Shown one piece after another: positions 33,636 through 42,398 of a stretch of 64,000 nucleotides of DNA (position 1 is the first letter of the stretch; the number at the start of each line of letters is the position of its first letter). Origin of the DNA: Candidatus Nitrosotalea bavarica (lineage in GTDB: Archaea > Thermoproteota > Nitrososphaeria > Nitrososphaerales > Nitrosopumilaceae); assembly GCF_900167955.1 (NCBI RefSeq), contig NZ_FUYK01000007.1, positions 304,252 through 368,251 on the forward strand, read 5' to 3'. The notes under the pieces were generated by a model. The model did no database searches. It saw only the letters and a program-made list of their open reading frames with translations, and had not been told where the DNA came from. A program made the position numbers and the translations under genes.

Positions 33636-34637
33636 TTGGCCACTAAAACATTAGATGATGCCGAGATACTTCTCAAGAAAATTGGCAATACTCCTCTTGT
33701 AAAACTAGACTCACTTTCAAACAGTGATACTGAATTTTATGCTAAACTAGAATTCTATAATCCATTTGGTTCTGTAAAAGATAGAGCTGCATTTTGGATG
33801 GTAAAAATTGCAGAAGACAATGGTATCATAAAAAGAGGACATACTATCATAATAGAACCTACATCTGGAAATACTGGAATCGCACTTGCGGGCATAGCAA
33901 AACTTCTTGGGTATAAAGTTGAAATTGTAATTCCTGAAAAAGCAAGTGCGGAAACAAAGAAGATTATTGAGTCACTTGGAGCTACTTTGTACCAAACATC
34001 TGATGACCTATGTCCAAAAGTTGGTGGTGGAACCGATCAAAGCATTGCACTAGCACGTTCAATAGCATCTGCAAGACCTGACAAATACTATTCCCCTAAC
34101 CAGTATGCTAATGAAGCAAACTTTTTGGGTCATTACAAAGGAACCGGACCAGAAATTTGGGAGCAATCAAAAGGCAAGGTAACTCATTTCTTTACCGGAG
34201 TAGGAACTGGAGGGACCATAACTGGAATTGGTGCATATTTGAAAGAAAAGAATCCTGAAATCAAAGTGATAGGTGTACAGCCACAGCAAAATCACTTGAT
34301 TCAAGGTCTAAGAAACTTTGAAGAATCTGCAAAACCTGATCTATTTATCAAACGTGAAAAAGTAGTTGATGACTGGATTACTATAACCAATGAGGAGGCA
34401 TTTGCTTCAGTAAAAGAAATTCTGCAAAAAGAAAAGATGCTAGTAAGTCCATCGTCTGCTACTGTATACACTGCCATGAAAAAATATGGTGTTAAAAATG
34501 GTCACGTGGTAGGAATATTTGCTGACGATGGAAGGAAATTCAAGAGTCTTTACACTCAACAAGGAATTTTTACAGAAGCAGAATTTGACACTGCACTAAA
34601 AGATTCTAAATATATTTCTCAAGTCCAGTCTGTCTAA
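33636..34637 (+). CDS. Cysteine synthase family (PLP-dependent beta-replacement enzyme)
   Basis: This protein has 333 residues from a TTG. The PLP Lys is in NPFGSVKDRAA, the phosphate-binding loop is GVGTGGTITG, and the substrate loop is EPTSGNTGIALA. Length and motifs match O-acetylserine/O-phosphoserine sulfhydrylase. The acceptor could be O-acetylserine, O-phosphoserine or another beta-substituted amino acid. The TusA-like gene lies directly upstream in the same operon, so a protein-bound persulfide or thiocarboxylate may be the sulfur source (inference). It is convergent with trxB, with adjacent stop codons. Confidence 0.88.
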   Translation: MATKTLDDAEILLKKIGNTPLVKLDSLSNSDTEFYAKLEFYNPFGSVKDRAAFWMVKIAEDNGIIKRGHTIIIEPTSGNTGIALAGIAKLLGYKVEIVIPEKASAETKKIIESLGATLYQTSDDLCPKVGGGTDQSIALARSIASARPDKYYSPNQYANEANFLGHYKGTGPEIWEQSKGKVTHFFTGVGTGGTITGIGAYLKEKNPEIKVIGVQPQQNHLIQGLRNFEESAKPDLFIKREKVVDDWITITNEEAFASVKEILQKEKMLVSPSSATVYTAMKKYGVKNGHVVGIFADDGRKFKSLYTQQGIFTEAEFDTALKDSKYISQVQSV

Positions 34638-35603
34638 CTACATCTTACGTTCTGATAGATACTTGTCTACGTCAATAGCAGCCATGCAACCAAATGCTGC
34701 AGCCGTTATTGCTTGCCTGTATCTATGATCATGAACATCTCCTGCAGCAAATACTCCTTCTATATTTGTATGAGTGTGATTCTTCAATACAATGTACCCT
34801 TGGTCATCAAGTTCAATCTGCCCTTTGAATAATTTCGTGTTAGGCTCATGTCCAATTGCAACAAAAATTCCTCCTACTTCTAATGTTTCAACCTTGTTTG
34901 CTGTTGTGTCTTTCATTGTTATTTGAGTGACTTTTTGATTTCCCTTTATCTCTTCAATTATTGTATTCCAATGGAACTGGATTTTTTTGTTTTCAAAGGC
35001 TCTATCTTGCATTACTTTACTTGCACGAAGTGTATCTTTTCTATGAACTACGTGGACTTTATTTGCAAATTTTGTGAGAAATATGGCCTCTTCCATGGCA
35101 GAGTCTCCGCCCCCAGCAACAACTATATCTTGATTTTTAAAAAATGGCCCATCACATGTAGCACAATATGAAACACCACGAGCACTAAATTCCTGCTCTC
35201 CCTTGACACCTATCTTTCTTGGTGTGGCACCAGTTGCAATTATTACTGTGTCCGTTTCATATTCTTCAGAATACGTCAATATTTTAAACGGTTTGTGTCT
35301 AAAATCCACATTTACTACTTCATCATCAATAATGGTAGTTCCAATTCGTACAGCTTGCTCTCTCATTGCAGTCATCAATTCTGGTCCGAGAATTCCTTTA
35401 GCAAAACCTGGAAAATTTTCTACTTCTGTTGTAAGCATTAACTGGCCTCCTGGCAAAACTCCTGAGATTATAAGAGTATCATGTTTTGCACGTGATGTGT
35501 ATATGGAAGCGGTATATCCTGCTGGACCTGCACCAATGATTATAACATCAAACTTCTTTTTTGTTTCAGGTTTTTTATTCTCAGATCTTATCTCAGCTTG
35601 CAC
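34638..35603 (-). CDS. trxB: Thioredoxin reductase
   Basis: This protein has 321 residues. FAD-binding GAGPAGYTASIYTSRA, redox-active CATCDG, NADPH-binding GGGDSAMEEAIFL and the C-terminal GVFAAGDVHDHRYRQA are all present and in normal order. A ~16-residue charged N-terminal extension precedes the FAD domain. It passes electrons from NADPH to thioredoxin, supporting reductive sulfur chemistry in this neighbourhood. The DUF6775-like gene lies 30 bases upstream on the same strand. Confidence 0.95.
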   Translation of the reverse strand: MQAEIRSENKKPETKKKFDVIIIGAGPAGYTASIYTSRAKHDTLIISGVLPGGQLMLTTEVENFPGFAKGILGPELMTAMREQAVRIGTTIIDDEVVNVDFRHKPFKILTYSEEYETDTVIIATGATPRKIGVKGEQEFSARGVSYCATCDGPFFKNQDIVVAGGGDSAMEEAIFLTKFANKVHVVHRKDTLRASKVMQDRAFENKKIQFHWNTIIEEIKGNQKVTQITMKDTTANKVETLEVGGIFVAIGHEPNTKLFKGQIELDDQGYIVLKNHTHTNIEGVFAAGDVHDHRYRQAITAAAFGCMAAIDVDKYLSERKM

Positions 35604-35633
35604 AAATCCAACTCGTTCAAGTTCATATTTAAA

Positions 35634-36422
35634 TTATTCATGTTTTTTAATTGCCTCTAAAATTTTTTGATGAGTGTCACAGAGTCTTCCTAATTCAATT
35701 TGAGCATGTATTAGATCTTCTTGCCAATGTGCATTGTTTAAAATACACTCCTTTGAGTCACAAAATGGCTCTGTAGTCAAATAATAAAAAATGGTCTGAA
35801 GTGCATATCCTCTTACAACTTTACCTAGATTCTTGTCATGGTATTCTAGAAACTTACCCTTGAATTGCTCTTTTAATGAATCCAAGTTTAGGCCCTGAGT
35901 CATACTGTGATACATGCTGATGTAATACGCACGTGGCTTGGCAGGTGCTTCAATAATTCCTGTAGTTGAAATTATTGAAGGGTTTGAGCATATGACTGCT
36001 CTTCCATGATATCTATAATCTTCATAATCATAGGTGCATGTGAGCCTTGTAGTAAAAATGAGGTGAAAATAATCTGAAGACAATTCCTCTTCAGGAATTA
36101 TCTTTTTTAAGATATTTTGTATCTCAAAACCATCATATAGTATAATGTTGTTTAAAACAGAACTATCGGTAAAAGAATCTGCTTCAAAATTAATCTCTTC
36201 TTCTGTAGGTTGGTGTCTTTCAAAGGACGAATGTGGATTAAAAATACATGATGACGCTAATTCGTATGCCGTATTTTTATCTGATTTGAAGTGTTCAAAG
36301 AAATTCTTTCGTACTTCTACTTGCACATCTAATGTTTCTTCTATGAACTTGGCCAGATTATTAATCTCGATTTCTGGAACAGATGGCTCATCATAGAGAA
36401 AAACTTTGGATATTTTCAACAA
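35634..36422 (-). CDS. Uncharacterised archaeal protein, putative metallopeptidase-like (DUF6775-type)
   Basis: This protein has 262 residues. The N-terminal part has an alpha/beta layout; the middle contains LIFTTRLTCTYDYEDYRYHG and several His/Tyr. The C-terminus holds a CDSKEC motif and NNAHWQEDLIHAQ, reminiscent of Cys-containing ends of archaeal archaemetzincin-like families. I recall a DUF6775 putative metallopeptidase family with this look, but no clear HExxH is visible, so activity is unproven. It lies between Thi4 and TrxB on the same strand with short gaps (22 and 30 bases), which suggests one operon. Confidence 0.55.
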   Translation of the reverse strand: MLKISKVFLYDEPSVPEIEINNLAKFIEETLDVQVEVRKNFFEHFKSDKNTAYELASSCIFNPHSSFERHQPTEEEINFEADSFTDSSVLNNIILYDGFEIQNILKKIIPEEELSSDYFHLIFTTRLTCTYDYEDYRYHGRAVICSNPSIISTTGIIEAPAKPRAYYISMYHSMTQGLNLDSLKEQFKGKFLEYHDKNLGKVVRGYALQTIFYYLTTEPFCDSKECILNNAHWQEDLIHAQIELGRLCDTHQKILEAIKKHE

Positions 36423-36444
36423 GTGTCTTTGAAATGTAATTGAT

Positions 36445-37260
36445 TTATCTTCTTAGTTCTTTTAGCTTTGCAGCAGTAACTTCAGCGGCCTTTTTACCTG
36501 ATAGTAGCATAGAGCCATAGGTTGGACCCATCCTTGCCAATCCATAAGTTTCAGTAACTGACATGCCAGAAATAACTAGACCTGGGAATATCTCTCCTGT
36601 CTTGAATACTACTCTGTTTTCTCCATCGTCAATCCACATTGGATCCATTCCTTTCCATTCGACAAGCTTTCTATCTACTAGTCTTTTTACTGCTACAGAA
36701 TCATGGCCAGATGCATCAATTACCATCTTTGCCTCTAGTGCAATGGGATCTACACATGTGATATTTCTTGGAAGTGCAGATACTGGCATCCAGTTTACAA
36801 CAACTCCTGCAACTCGGCCGTTTTTTAGAACTAGATCATCAAACTTGGTTAATTGTAAAAACTTTACACCTGCATCACATGCAGCTGCTATCAATTTGGA
36901 TACTGCATGTGGACCTGGTGTTAGAAAGAGACCTTCGGAAACTTGCTTGTATGGAATTCCCAATTCGTCCCAGACCTTCTGTGCTGGAGCTCTTACTGTT
37001 ACTGGGTTCATCATATATCCTCCAAGCCAATAACCTCCGCCTAGGTAGTTGTTTTGTTCAATTACGAGAACCTTGAATCCCATTAGAGATAACTCTCTGC
37101 TTGCAGTAAGTCCTGCAGGACCAGCTCCGATAATTATTACATCTGAATCTGATCTATCAATTAGAACTGAATGAAATTCATTGGCAATTGCTCTTGTAAT
37201 TTCAACTTCTCTTAAATCTGCAAAAATTTTTGGAACTTCTTCTTTCTGAGTGCTTTGCAT
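36445..37260 (-). CDS. thi4: Thiazole synthase Thi4 (sulfide-adenylated thiazole synthase family)
   Basis: This protein has 271 residues. Rossmann motif DVIIIGAGPAGLTASREL, the EQNNYLGGGYWLGGYMMN segment and the C-terminal GMSVTETYGLARMGPTYGSM are typical Thi4. Cys169 (RNITCVDPIALEAK) falls at the position of the yeast suicide cysteine that donates sulfur to the thiazole; methanogen enzymes have His there and use free sulfide. So this protein may be single-turnover. It makes the thiazole of thiamine from NAD and glycine. It is followed by the DUF6775-like and trxB genes. Confidence 0.9.
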   Translation of the reverse strand: MQSTQKEEVPKIFADLREVEITRAIANEFHSVLIDRSDSDVIIIGAGPAGLTASRELSLMGFKVLVIEQNNYLGGGYWLGGYMMNPVTVRAPAQKVWDELGIPYKQVSEGLFLTPGPHAVSKLIAAACDAGVKFLQLTKFDDLVLKNGRVAGVVVNWMPVSALPRNITCVDPIALEAKMVIDASGHDSVAVKRLVDRKLVEWKGMDPMWIDDGENRVVFKTGEIFPGLVISGMSVTETYGLARMGPTYGSMLLSGKKAAEVTAAKLKELRR

Positions 37261-37297
37261 GAAAAATTATCCTTCATTTAGCACATTAATAGTTTGC

Positions 37298-38344
37298 TCA
37301 GTTTAGAAATGAATCTTCAAAAGCCTTGATACATTCTCTTATGTGCATCTTCTTTGGTGGGTTTTTGAAGGCATATGCAGAAATAACATCTATCTTTGCA
37401 TAGTCTTTACTTGAAAGGGATTTCTTTGCAGCTCTTATCGAATCAACTATGACATTACAACCGTTTGTACTATCGTTTGTTTTCAACGCAAGATCTAATT
37501 CTATTGGTGAATTTAGAAATCCTCCTGCTTCCATCCAATAGTAGCTTACTCTGGAATCTCCCAGCTGTTCTGCATATTCTGTAGTGCCTGCAGTGGATCT
37601 AAAAGGAATGGGAGATTCAATTGCAATAGATTCTGTTTTTATCTGTCTTTTTCTCTCTCTTGTTTCTTCTGCCATGGTACTCTGAGTGTCCTGATTTCCA
37701 CCTACATCAAGCTGATATGCTTTTTGTAAAAATATTCCTCTACTTGCCATGAAATCTATCATACCTCTGTGAAATGCAGTACCACCAAACTGGCTCATCA
37801 GATCATCGCCTAGAATTGCAATTCCTTTTGATTCAAATGATTTTCTTATCTGGTCTGTAACTGTATGTGCCGCAGTTGCATTAAAGAAAGAACAGCCTGC
37901 ATCTAATGCTGCTTTTGCATATTTTTCACTGCTTTTTTCCATACCTGATGAAATTAGATTTAAAACAAAATCTGGTTTTGCATTCTTGAGGGAATTTACA
38001 AACTCGTCATAACTTGCAGATTTTATCTGTCCGTTTTTTGATATATGTGTAGGTGCAGAATCATCTGCAATTCCTGACTGTACTGTAAGATTACCAAAAT
38101 CTGTCTTGAAATTCTTTACAATGTCACTTATTTTTTTTCCTACCTTGGAAGAATCTATGTCATATACTGTAGATATTGTAAAATCATCTAGCGTCATTCC
38201 TGCTATTTTTGGATGCCACAGACCTTGTGTAGAATTTTTATAAAATTCAAAACCTTTGACAAGCGTAGTAGCTACATTGCCAACACCAACTAGTGCTAGA
38301 CTTATCTTTCCTGTCAACGGTGTTTTTTTCTTGTCAGTCACCAT
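37298..38344 (-). CDS. ino1: Myo-inositol-1-phosphate synthase
   Basis: This protein has 348 residues, short archaeal type. NAD-binding LALVGVGNVATTLVKG, the central LGDDLMSQFGGTAFHR, and the Lys/Asp-rich catalytic segment with IDLDLALKTNDSTNG-like text are visible (here ELDLALKTNDSTNGCNVIVD). It converts glucose 6-phosphate to inositol 3-phosphate for archaeal inositol phospholipids. It diverges from the nitrite/sulfite reductase gene. The first codons (MVTDKKKTPLTGK) are a charged lead; ATG at 38344. Confidence 0.93.
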   Translation of the reverse strand: MVTDKKKTPLTGKISLALVGVGNVATTLVKGFEFYKNSTQGLWHPKIAGMTLDDFTISTVYDIDSSKVGKKISDIVKNFKTDFGNLTVQSGIADDSAPTHISKNGQIKSASYDEFVNSLKNAKPDFVLNLISSGMEKSSEKYAKAALDAGCSFFNATAAHTVTDQIRKSFESKGIAILGDDLMSQFGGTAFHRGMIDFMASRGIFLQKAYQLDVGGNQDTQSTMAEETRERKRQIKTESIAIESPIPFRSTAGTTEYAEQLGDSRVSYYWMEAGGFLNSPIELDLALKTNDSTNGCNVIVDSIRAAKKSLSSKDYAKIDVISAYAFKNPPKKMHIRECIKAFEDSFLN

Positions 38345-38457
38345 TTAACTCTTTTCTGATTAGTTGTAGATAACAGAGTTTCCTTGATGAGTTGTGAATA
38401 AAATGTACAACTTTTGCCACAAATATGTAATGTTTAACTAAAATTCCCATAATACAA

Positions 38458-38467
38458 AATTTATATG
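38458..38467 (+). promoter_or_regulatory. TATA box of the nitrite/sulfite reductase operon
   Basis: AATTTATATG lies about 30 bases upstream of the TTG at 38493, the spacing expected for an archaeal TATA box driving a nearly leaderless transcript. It is in the 148-base divergent region shared with ino1. Confidence 0.5.
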
Positions 38468-38492
38468 CGTTCTGAAGACTAGCTATCAATAA

Positions 38493-40298
38493 TTGAGCAA
38501 CACAAACGTAAACCAACCCAAGCCAGATAATCTCCCAGCACACAAGATAAACTGGGGAAGGCTGGATGAAGCAGAACGATTTGCAGAACAGGTAAAGTTA
38601 TTCCGACAAGGCAAGCTTACCCGAGATGATTTTAGACGTTTTAGATTACAACACGGTGCCTATGGTAGTCGAATGACTGATGATTATAGCATGATTAGAC
38701 TAAAACTTCCTGCTGGGGAAGTTTATTCTGAACAATTGGACAAAATTGCAGATCTGAGTGATTCTTTTTCAATAGGAAGCGCTCATGTGTCCACTAGACA
38801 GAACTTTCAACTTCACTGGGTTGCACTAGAGGACGTATCTGAAGTTCTTAGAGGACTTGCAGAAGTAGGGATAACCACAAGAGAAGCATGTGGAAATTCG
38901 GTACGAAGTATAATGTGTAGTCCTCTTGCAGGTGTTTGCCCGGAAGAGATCTTTGATCCTACTCCTTATGCAGTTGCTGCTACGAAGTTTCTTTTACGAA
39001 ATCCAATGAGTCAGCTACTTCCAAGAAAGTTTAAGATCAATTTTACTTGCTGTGAAAAACACGGGATGGCAAGAATGGTAGACATTGGTTTAATTCCACA
39101 ACACGCAGAAATAAATGGTAAAACACAACGTGGGTTCAAAATTTTCCTAGGAGGTGGACTAGGTGCACAATCCTTTGTAGGACATCAACTTGAAGCCTTT
39201 ACTCCGGAAGAAGAGTTACTGAATACTATAATTTCTGTAATTAGGATATTTGACAGACTAGGTAATAGAGATAACCTGGCAAGGGCAAGAATGAGATATC
39301 TTGTCAACGAGATGGGTTGGGAAAAGTTCCAAAATCTTGTGCTAAAAGAAAGAGCAATAATGAAGATGATTCTATCTCTTGTGGTAAAATTAGAAGTTGA
39401 TAAAACACCTGATGTGTTGAGAAAGCTTTCAATTAGTTCTGAGATGCCGTCTATTCCACAAGGCTATTCAAGATGGGCAAAGTCAAACACTGTAAAACAA
39501 AAACAGCCCGGATTTAGTTCTGTATTTCTTACACTTGAATCCGGAGATGTTACATCAAACCAACTAAGAGTTATTGCTGATATCGCACGAGAGTTTACTG
39601 CTGATGGCCAAATTCGTAATGGATTTACTCAGGACATGGTATTCCGACATGTTAAAAATGAAGATCTTCCTCGACTATATGCAAAACTACTAGAAGTAGG
39701 TCTTGCAAATCCTGGTGCGTTGACAATGGCTTCTGTTGTTGGCTGTTCTGGGACTACTTCATGTAACTTGGCACTAACAAACTCCCACCGACTAGCAAAA
39801 GAGATACAAAGAAAATTCATTGAGATAAAAATTGACGAAGATGATGATCTTAGAAATTCAACTATTAAGATAAGTGGATGTCCTAATTCTTGCGGTCAGC
39901 ATGAAATTGCAACAATCGGATTTTATGGCGGTGGTGGAAGACTTGGCAAAGATATGTATCCGTTGTATAACATGTTGTTGGGAGGAAGATCAGACGAAGA
40001 TACAACACTTGGTCATACATGTACCAAAGTTCCAGCAAAGAGAGTAATTCCTACTATTCTTAAGATAGTTGAAATATTCAAATCTGAAAAAAGACAAGGA
40101 GAGACTCTAGACATGTGGATGTGTAGAGTCTTGGAAGGAAATGGCGGTCCAAATGTTAAATCACTTGATGATATCAAAGAGTTACTCAAGTCTACTCTAG
40201 TAGTACCTACAAAAGAACAGGATGAAGACTTTTACACTGATTATGGAAATGACGGAAGCTATCACGCAAAAACAGGAAGGGGCGAGTGTGCGGCTTGA
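38493..40298 (+). CDS. Siroheme nitrite/sulfite reductase (ferredoxin type)
   Basis: This protein has 601 residues from a TTG. Two ferredoxin-like halves and two siroheme-binding halves are in the usual order. The Fe4S4-siroheme cysteines are in VGCSGTTSCNLALTN and SGCPNSCGQH. STRQNFQLHW is the conserved substrate-side Arg region. A C-terminal tail ends in RGECAA with an extra Cys. It reduces nitrite to ammonium or sulfite to sulfide with six electrons; motifs alone do not separate the two. A rhodanese overlaps its stop codon and other sulfur genes are close, which favours sulfite assimilation (inference). Confidence 0.88.
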   Translation: MSNTNVNQPKPDNLPAHKINWGRLDEAERFAEQVKLFRQGKLTRDDFRRFRLQHGAYGSRMTDDYSMIRLKLPAGEVYSEQLDKIADLSDSFSIGSAHVSTRQNFQLHWVALEDVSEVLRGLAEVGITTREACGNSVRSIMCSPLAGVCPEEIFDPTPYAVAATKFLLRNPMSQLLPRKFKINFTCCEKHGMARMVDIGLIPQHAEINGKTQRGFKIFLGGGLGAQSFVGHQLEAFTPEEELLNTIISVIRIFDRLGNRDNLARARMRYLVNEMGWEKFQNLVLKERAIMKMILSLVVKLEVDKTPDVLRKLSISSEMPSIPQGYSRWAKSNTVKQKQPGFSSVFLTLESGDVTSNQLRVIADIAREFTADGQIRNGFTQDMVFRHVKNEDLPRLYAKLLEVGLANPGALTMASVVGCSGTTSCNLALTNSHRLAKEIQRKFIEIKIDEDDDLRNSTIKISGCPNSCGQHEIATIGFYGGGGRLGKDMYPLYNMLLGGRSDEDTTLGHTCTKVPAKRVIPTILKIVEIFKSEKRQGETLDMWMCRVLEGNGGPNVKSLDDIKELLKSTLVVPTKEQDEDFYTDYGNDGSYHAKTGRGECAA

Positions 40299-41095
40299 GC
40301 AAGGAAAAAACCACCAGAGTTACAATTGATGCCGATGATCTCAGATCTGAGATAAGAGACAAGAGTGTCAAAGTTCTAGATATAAGAAAAGAAGAAGATT
40401 ACAAACAAGGACACATTCCAGGTGCAATCAATCTTCCACTTGCCAGTCTGCTTGCTGATGATAGTCCAGAGAAAGTTCTGCAATATGCTCAATCATTTGG
40501 AATTGGCGATGAGACTTCAGTTGTTGTATATGATGATACATTTGGCGCACTTGCATCACGAGTTGCTTGGACTCTGGAATATATTGGACATGAAAATGTA
40601 TCACTACTTGGCATTACTTTTAGTACTTGGAAGAGACTTGGTCTTGAAATAAATACTGAATCCCCATCGACTAGTAAAACCAATCATTCGCTAAAATTAC
40701 AGCCCCAAATTCTTGCAACTTCTGATTATCTCGTGCCTGCCAAAGAAAAGGGTGCAGTACTAGTAGATAACAGGGAAAGACTAAACTTTCTTGAACAGCA
40801 TATACCAGGTGCAATCAACATACCATACAAAATGCTTGCATCAGGCCAAAATATTTTGAGACCAAAGGAGGATCTAAAAAGACTGATGCAAAATAGGAAC
40901 ATCTCTTCTAATTCTGAAATAATTACATATTGTGGAAGTGTAGGTACTCTCTCTGGTCTTGGGTATTATGCACTAAAATCTATAGGATTGGATAATGTAA
41001 AACTTTACGTACGTTCCTTTAAGGAATGGAAATCTCTTGAAAAACCAATAGAAAAGCAACAGGATGCAAACTATTGGGATCTGTCTGCTGAATAG
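40295..41095 (+). CDS. Two-domain rhodanese (sulfurtransferase)
   Basis: About 266 residues. The TTG at 40295 overlaps the reductase stop (TTGA), so translation is coupled; a GTG at 40286 is the alternative start. Domain 1 (~10-125) is inactive, with Asp in VVYDDTFGALASR where Cys would be. Domain 2 (~140-255) has the catalytic Cys in ITYCGSVGTLSGLGYYAL. This is the thiosulfate/3-mercaptopyruvate sulfurtransferase layout, although the active loop CGSVGT differs from the usual CRxGxx. It probably handles sulfane sulfur linked to the reductase product or supplies it to carriers such as TusA. Confidence 0.88.
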   Translation: MSKEKTTRVTIDADDLRSEIRDKSVKVLDIRKEEDYKQGHIPGAINLPLASLLADDSPEKVLQYAQSFGIGDETSVVVYDDTFGALASRVAWTLEYIGHENVSLLGITFSTWKRLGLEINTESPSTSKTNHSLKLQPQILATSDYLVPAKEKGAVLVDNRERLNFLEQHIPGAINIPYKMLASGQNILRPKEDLKRLMQNRNISSNSEIITYCGSVGTLSGLGYYALKSIGLDNVKLYVRSFKEWKSLEKPIEKQQDANYWDLSAE

Positions 41096-41097
41096 TT

Positions 41098-42249
41098 CTA
41101 GGAACTCTGTGCAGCTTCACTCCGAAGCTTCTTTGTAATCATCATCTCAATTTCGTCCATAAGATTAATCATTTTTTGCTTGTTTCCTTCGAGGTACTCT
41201 GAACCTTTGTCATTTAGTCTAGCTTTGAATAATCGTATGTCTCTATGTTCTTCAAAGAAATATTCAATCATTTGTCCACCTTTCTTTGAGGGGTCTATGA
41301 ATACATCTAATTGTGAAATTATTTCTTTCACATCTCCTTTTTCAATTGCAGTCTTTGCTGCATGTACAGTTTCGCTTATCTCTTTGAGATTTTGTATTAC
41401 AATTGGTTGTGATTTTCTTGCAGCTCCAAAGAAACCTTTCTTTTCCACACCTATCTTGTCTGCAAGCTCTGGAACTATTTCATATTCTTCTACCTTTTGT
41501 AATCCTAGATTTTTTTCTGTCTTGATGAGTAATCCCTTCTCAATTAATTTTCTTGCTGCATCTTCTACTTCTAATTTGCCCACCATTGTAGTCCAAACAA
41601 TCTGACCAACTTTACGATATCCTTGTCTTACCGATTCTAATACTACCACCTCGACAATTCTTCTATATCCTTCATCAGCTCTGATGTTCTCAAAATCTTT
41701 GTCTTTTACTGCCTTCTTGGCATTTTTAACATCAATTTCAATTGAACGTTTGAGGGCTTCAATTGATTCTGGGATGTGATTTAAAAGTGAATGATAGCAT
41801 GCCTTGTTATACCATGACATTCCATCTGTAGGATTGGAATCTATTGCCTTTTCTACACAGTCTAAAGCTTTGTCATAATTTTTCTGTCTATAGTAAATCA
41901 AACCCTTCAGGTTCCAAGATTCTGCATTTGTAACATCGATTTCATGGACTTTGTTGTACGCTTCCATTGCACTTGAGAAATCATTCATGTGAAAACGTGT
42001 GTATCCTAACTTTAGTAAAGAATCGACATGACCTGGATCCATTCGTAATGCGTCTTCAAAGGCACGTGCAGCATCATCCATTCTTTCATCTGCCATCAAT
42101 GAAACGCCTTTTTTGTAATGCTTGTTTCTAGAATAATTGACATCTGTTAATTTTGAATCGCCTGATTCCTTGGGCAATTCTGACTCTACTTTCTTAATCT
42201 CAGTACTGGATTCTTCATTTTTGTCTCCAAATAATTTTCTCATGGTCAT
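41098..42249 (-). CDS. TPR-repeat protein with winged-helix-like middle region
   Basis: This protein has 383 residues. A charged N-terminus (~1-45) precedes about four TPR units (~45-185). A segment with GYRKVGQIVWTTMVGKLEVEDA (~220-260) looks like a winged helix. A helical C-terminus follows (~285-380). TPR proteins are scaffolds and the partner is unknown. It is convergent with the rhodanese gene, only two bases between stops. The ATG at 42249 or 42243 (MRKLFGDK) starts it. Similar TPR-wHTH proteins are common in Thaumarchaeota but remain uncharacterised. Confidence 0.75.
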   Translation of the reverse strand: MTMRKLFGDKNEESSTEIKKVESELPKESGDSKLTDVNYSRNKHYKKGVSLMADERMDDAARAFEDALRMDPGHVDSLLKLGYTRFHMNDFSSAMEAYNKVHEIDVTNAESWNLKGLIYYRQKNYDKALDCVEKAIDSNPTDGMSWYNKACYHSLLNHIPESIEALKRSIEIDVKNAKKAVKDKDFENIRADEGYRRIVEVVVLESVRQGYRKVGQIVWTTMVGKLEVEDAARKLIEKGLLIKTEKNLGLQKVEEYEIVPELADKIGVEKKGFFGAARKSQPIVIQNLKEISETVHAAKTAIEKGDVKEIISQLDVFIDPSKKGGQMIEYFFEEHRDIRLFKARLNDKGSEYLEGNKQKMINLMDEIEMMITKKLRSEAAQSS

Positions 42250-42398
42250 AAAAATATGGTTTTACCGTAGATAAATACATTAGTTTGAAAACAGGCTGTT
42301 AGGCAGGTAGAAAACCGATTTCCCAGTATCTAAAAATTCACAAATGGGCTTTATATCATATTGAAAATACAAAAATACTTAGGAATTGGATGTAGAAT

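Noticed and set aside
35634..36422. Zinc protease with HExxH
   Set aside because: No HExxH-type motif was found on reading the sequence, so only a weak metallopeptidase-like resemblance is noted.
38493..40298. Definite assignment as either nitrite or sulfite reductase
   Set aside because: The siroheme/Fe4S4 motifs are shared by both. Context favours sulfite but does not prove it.
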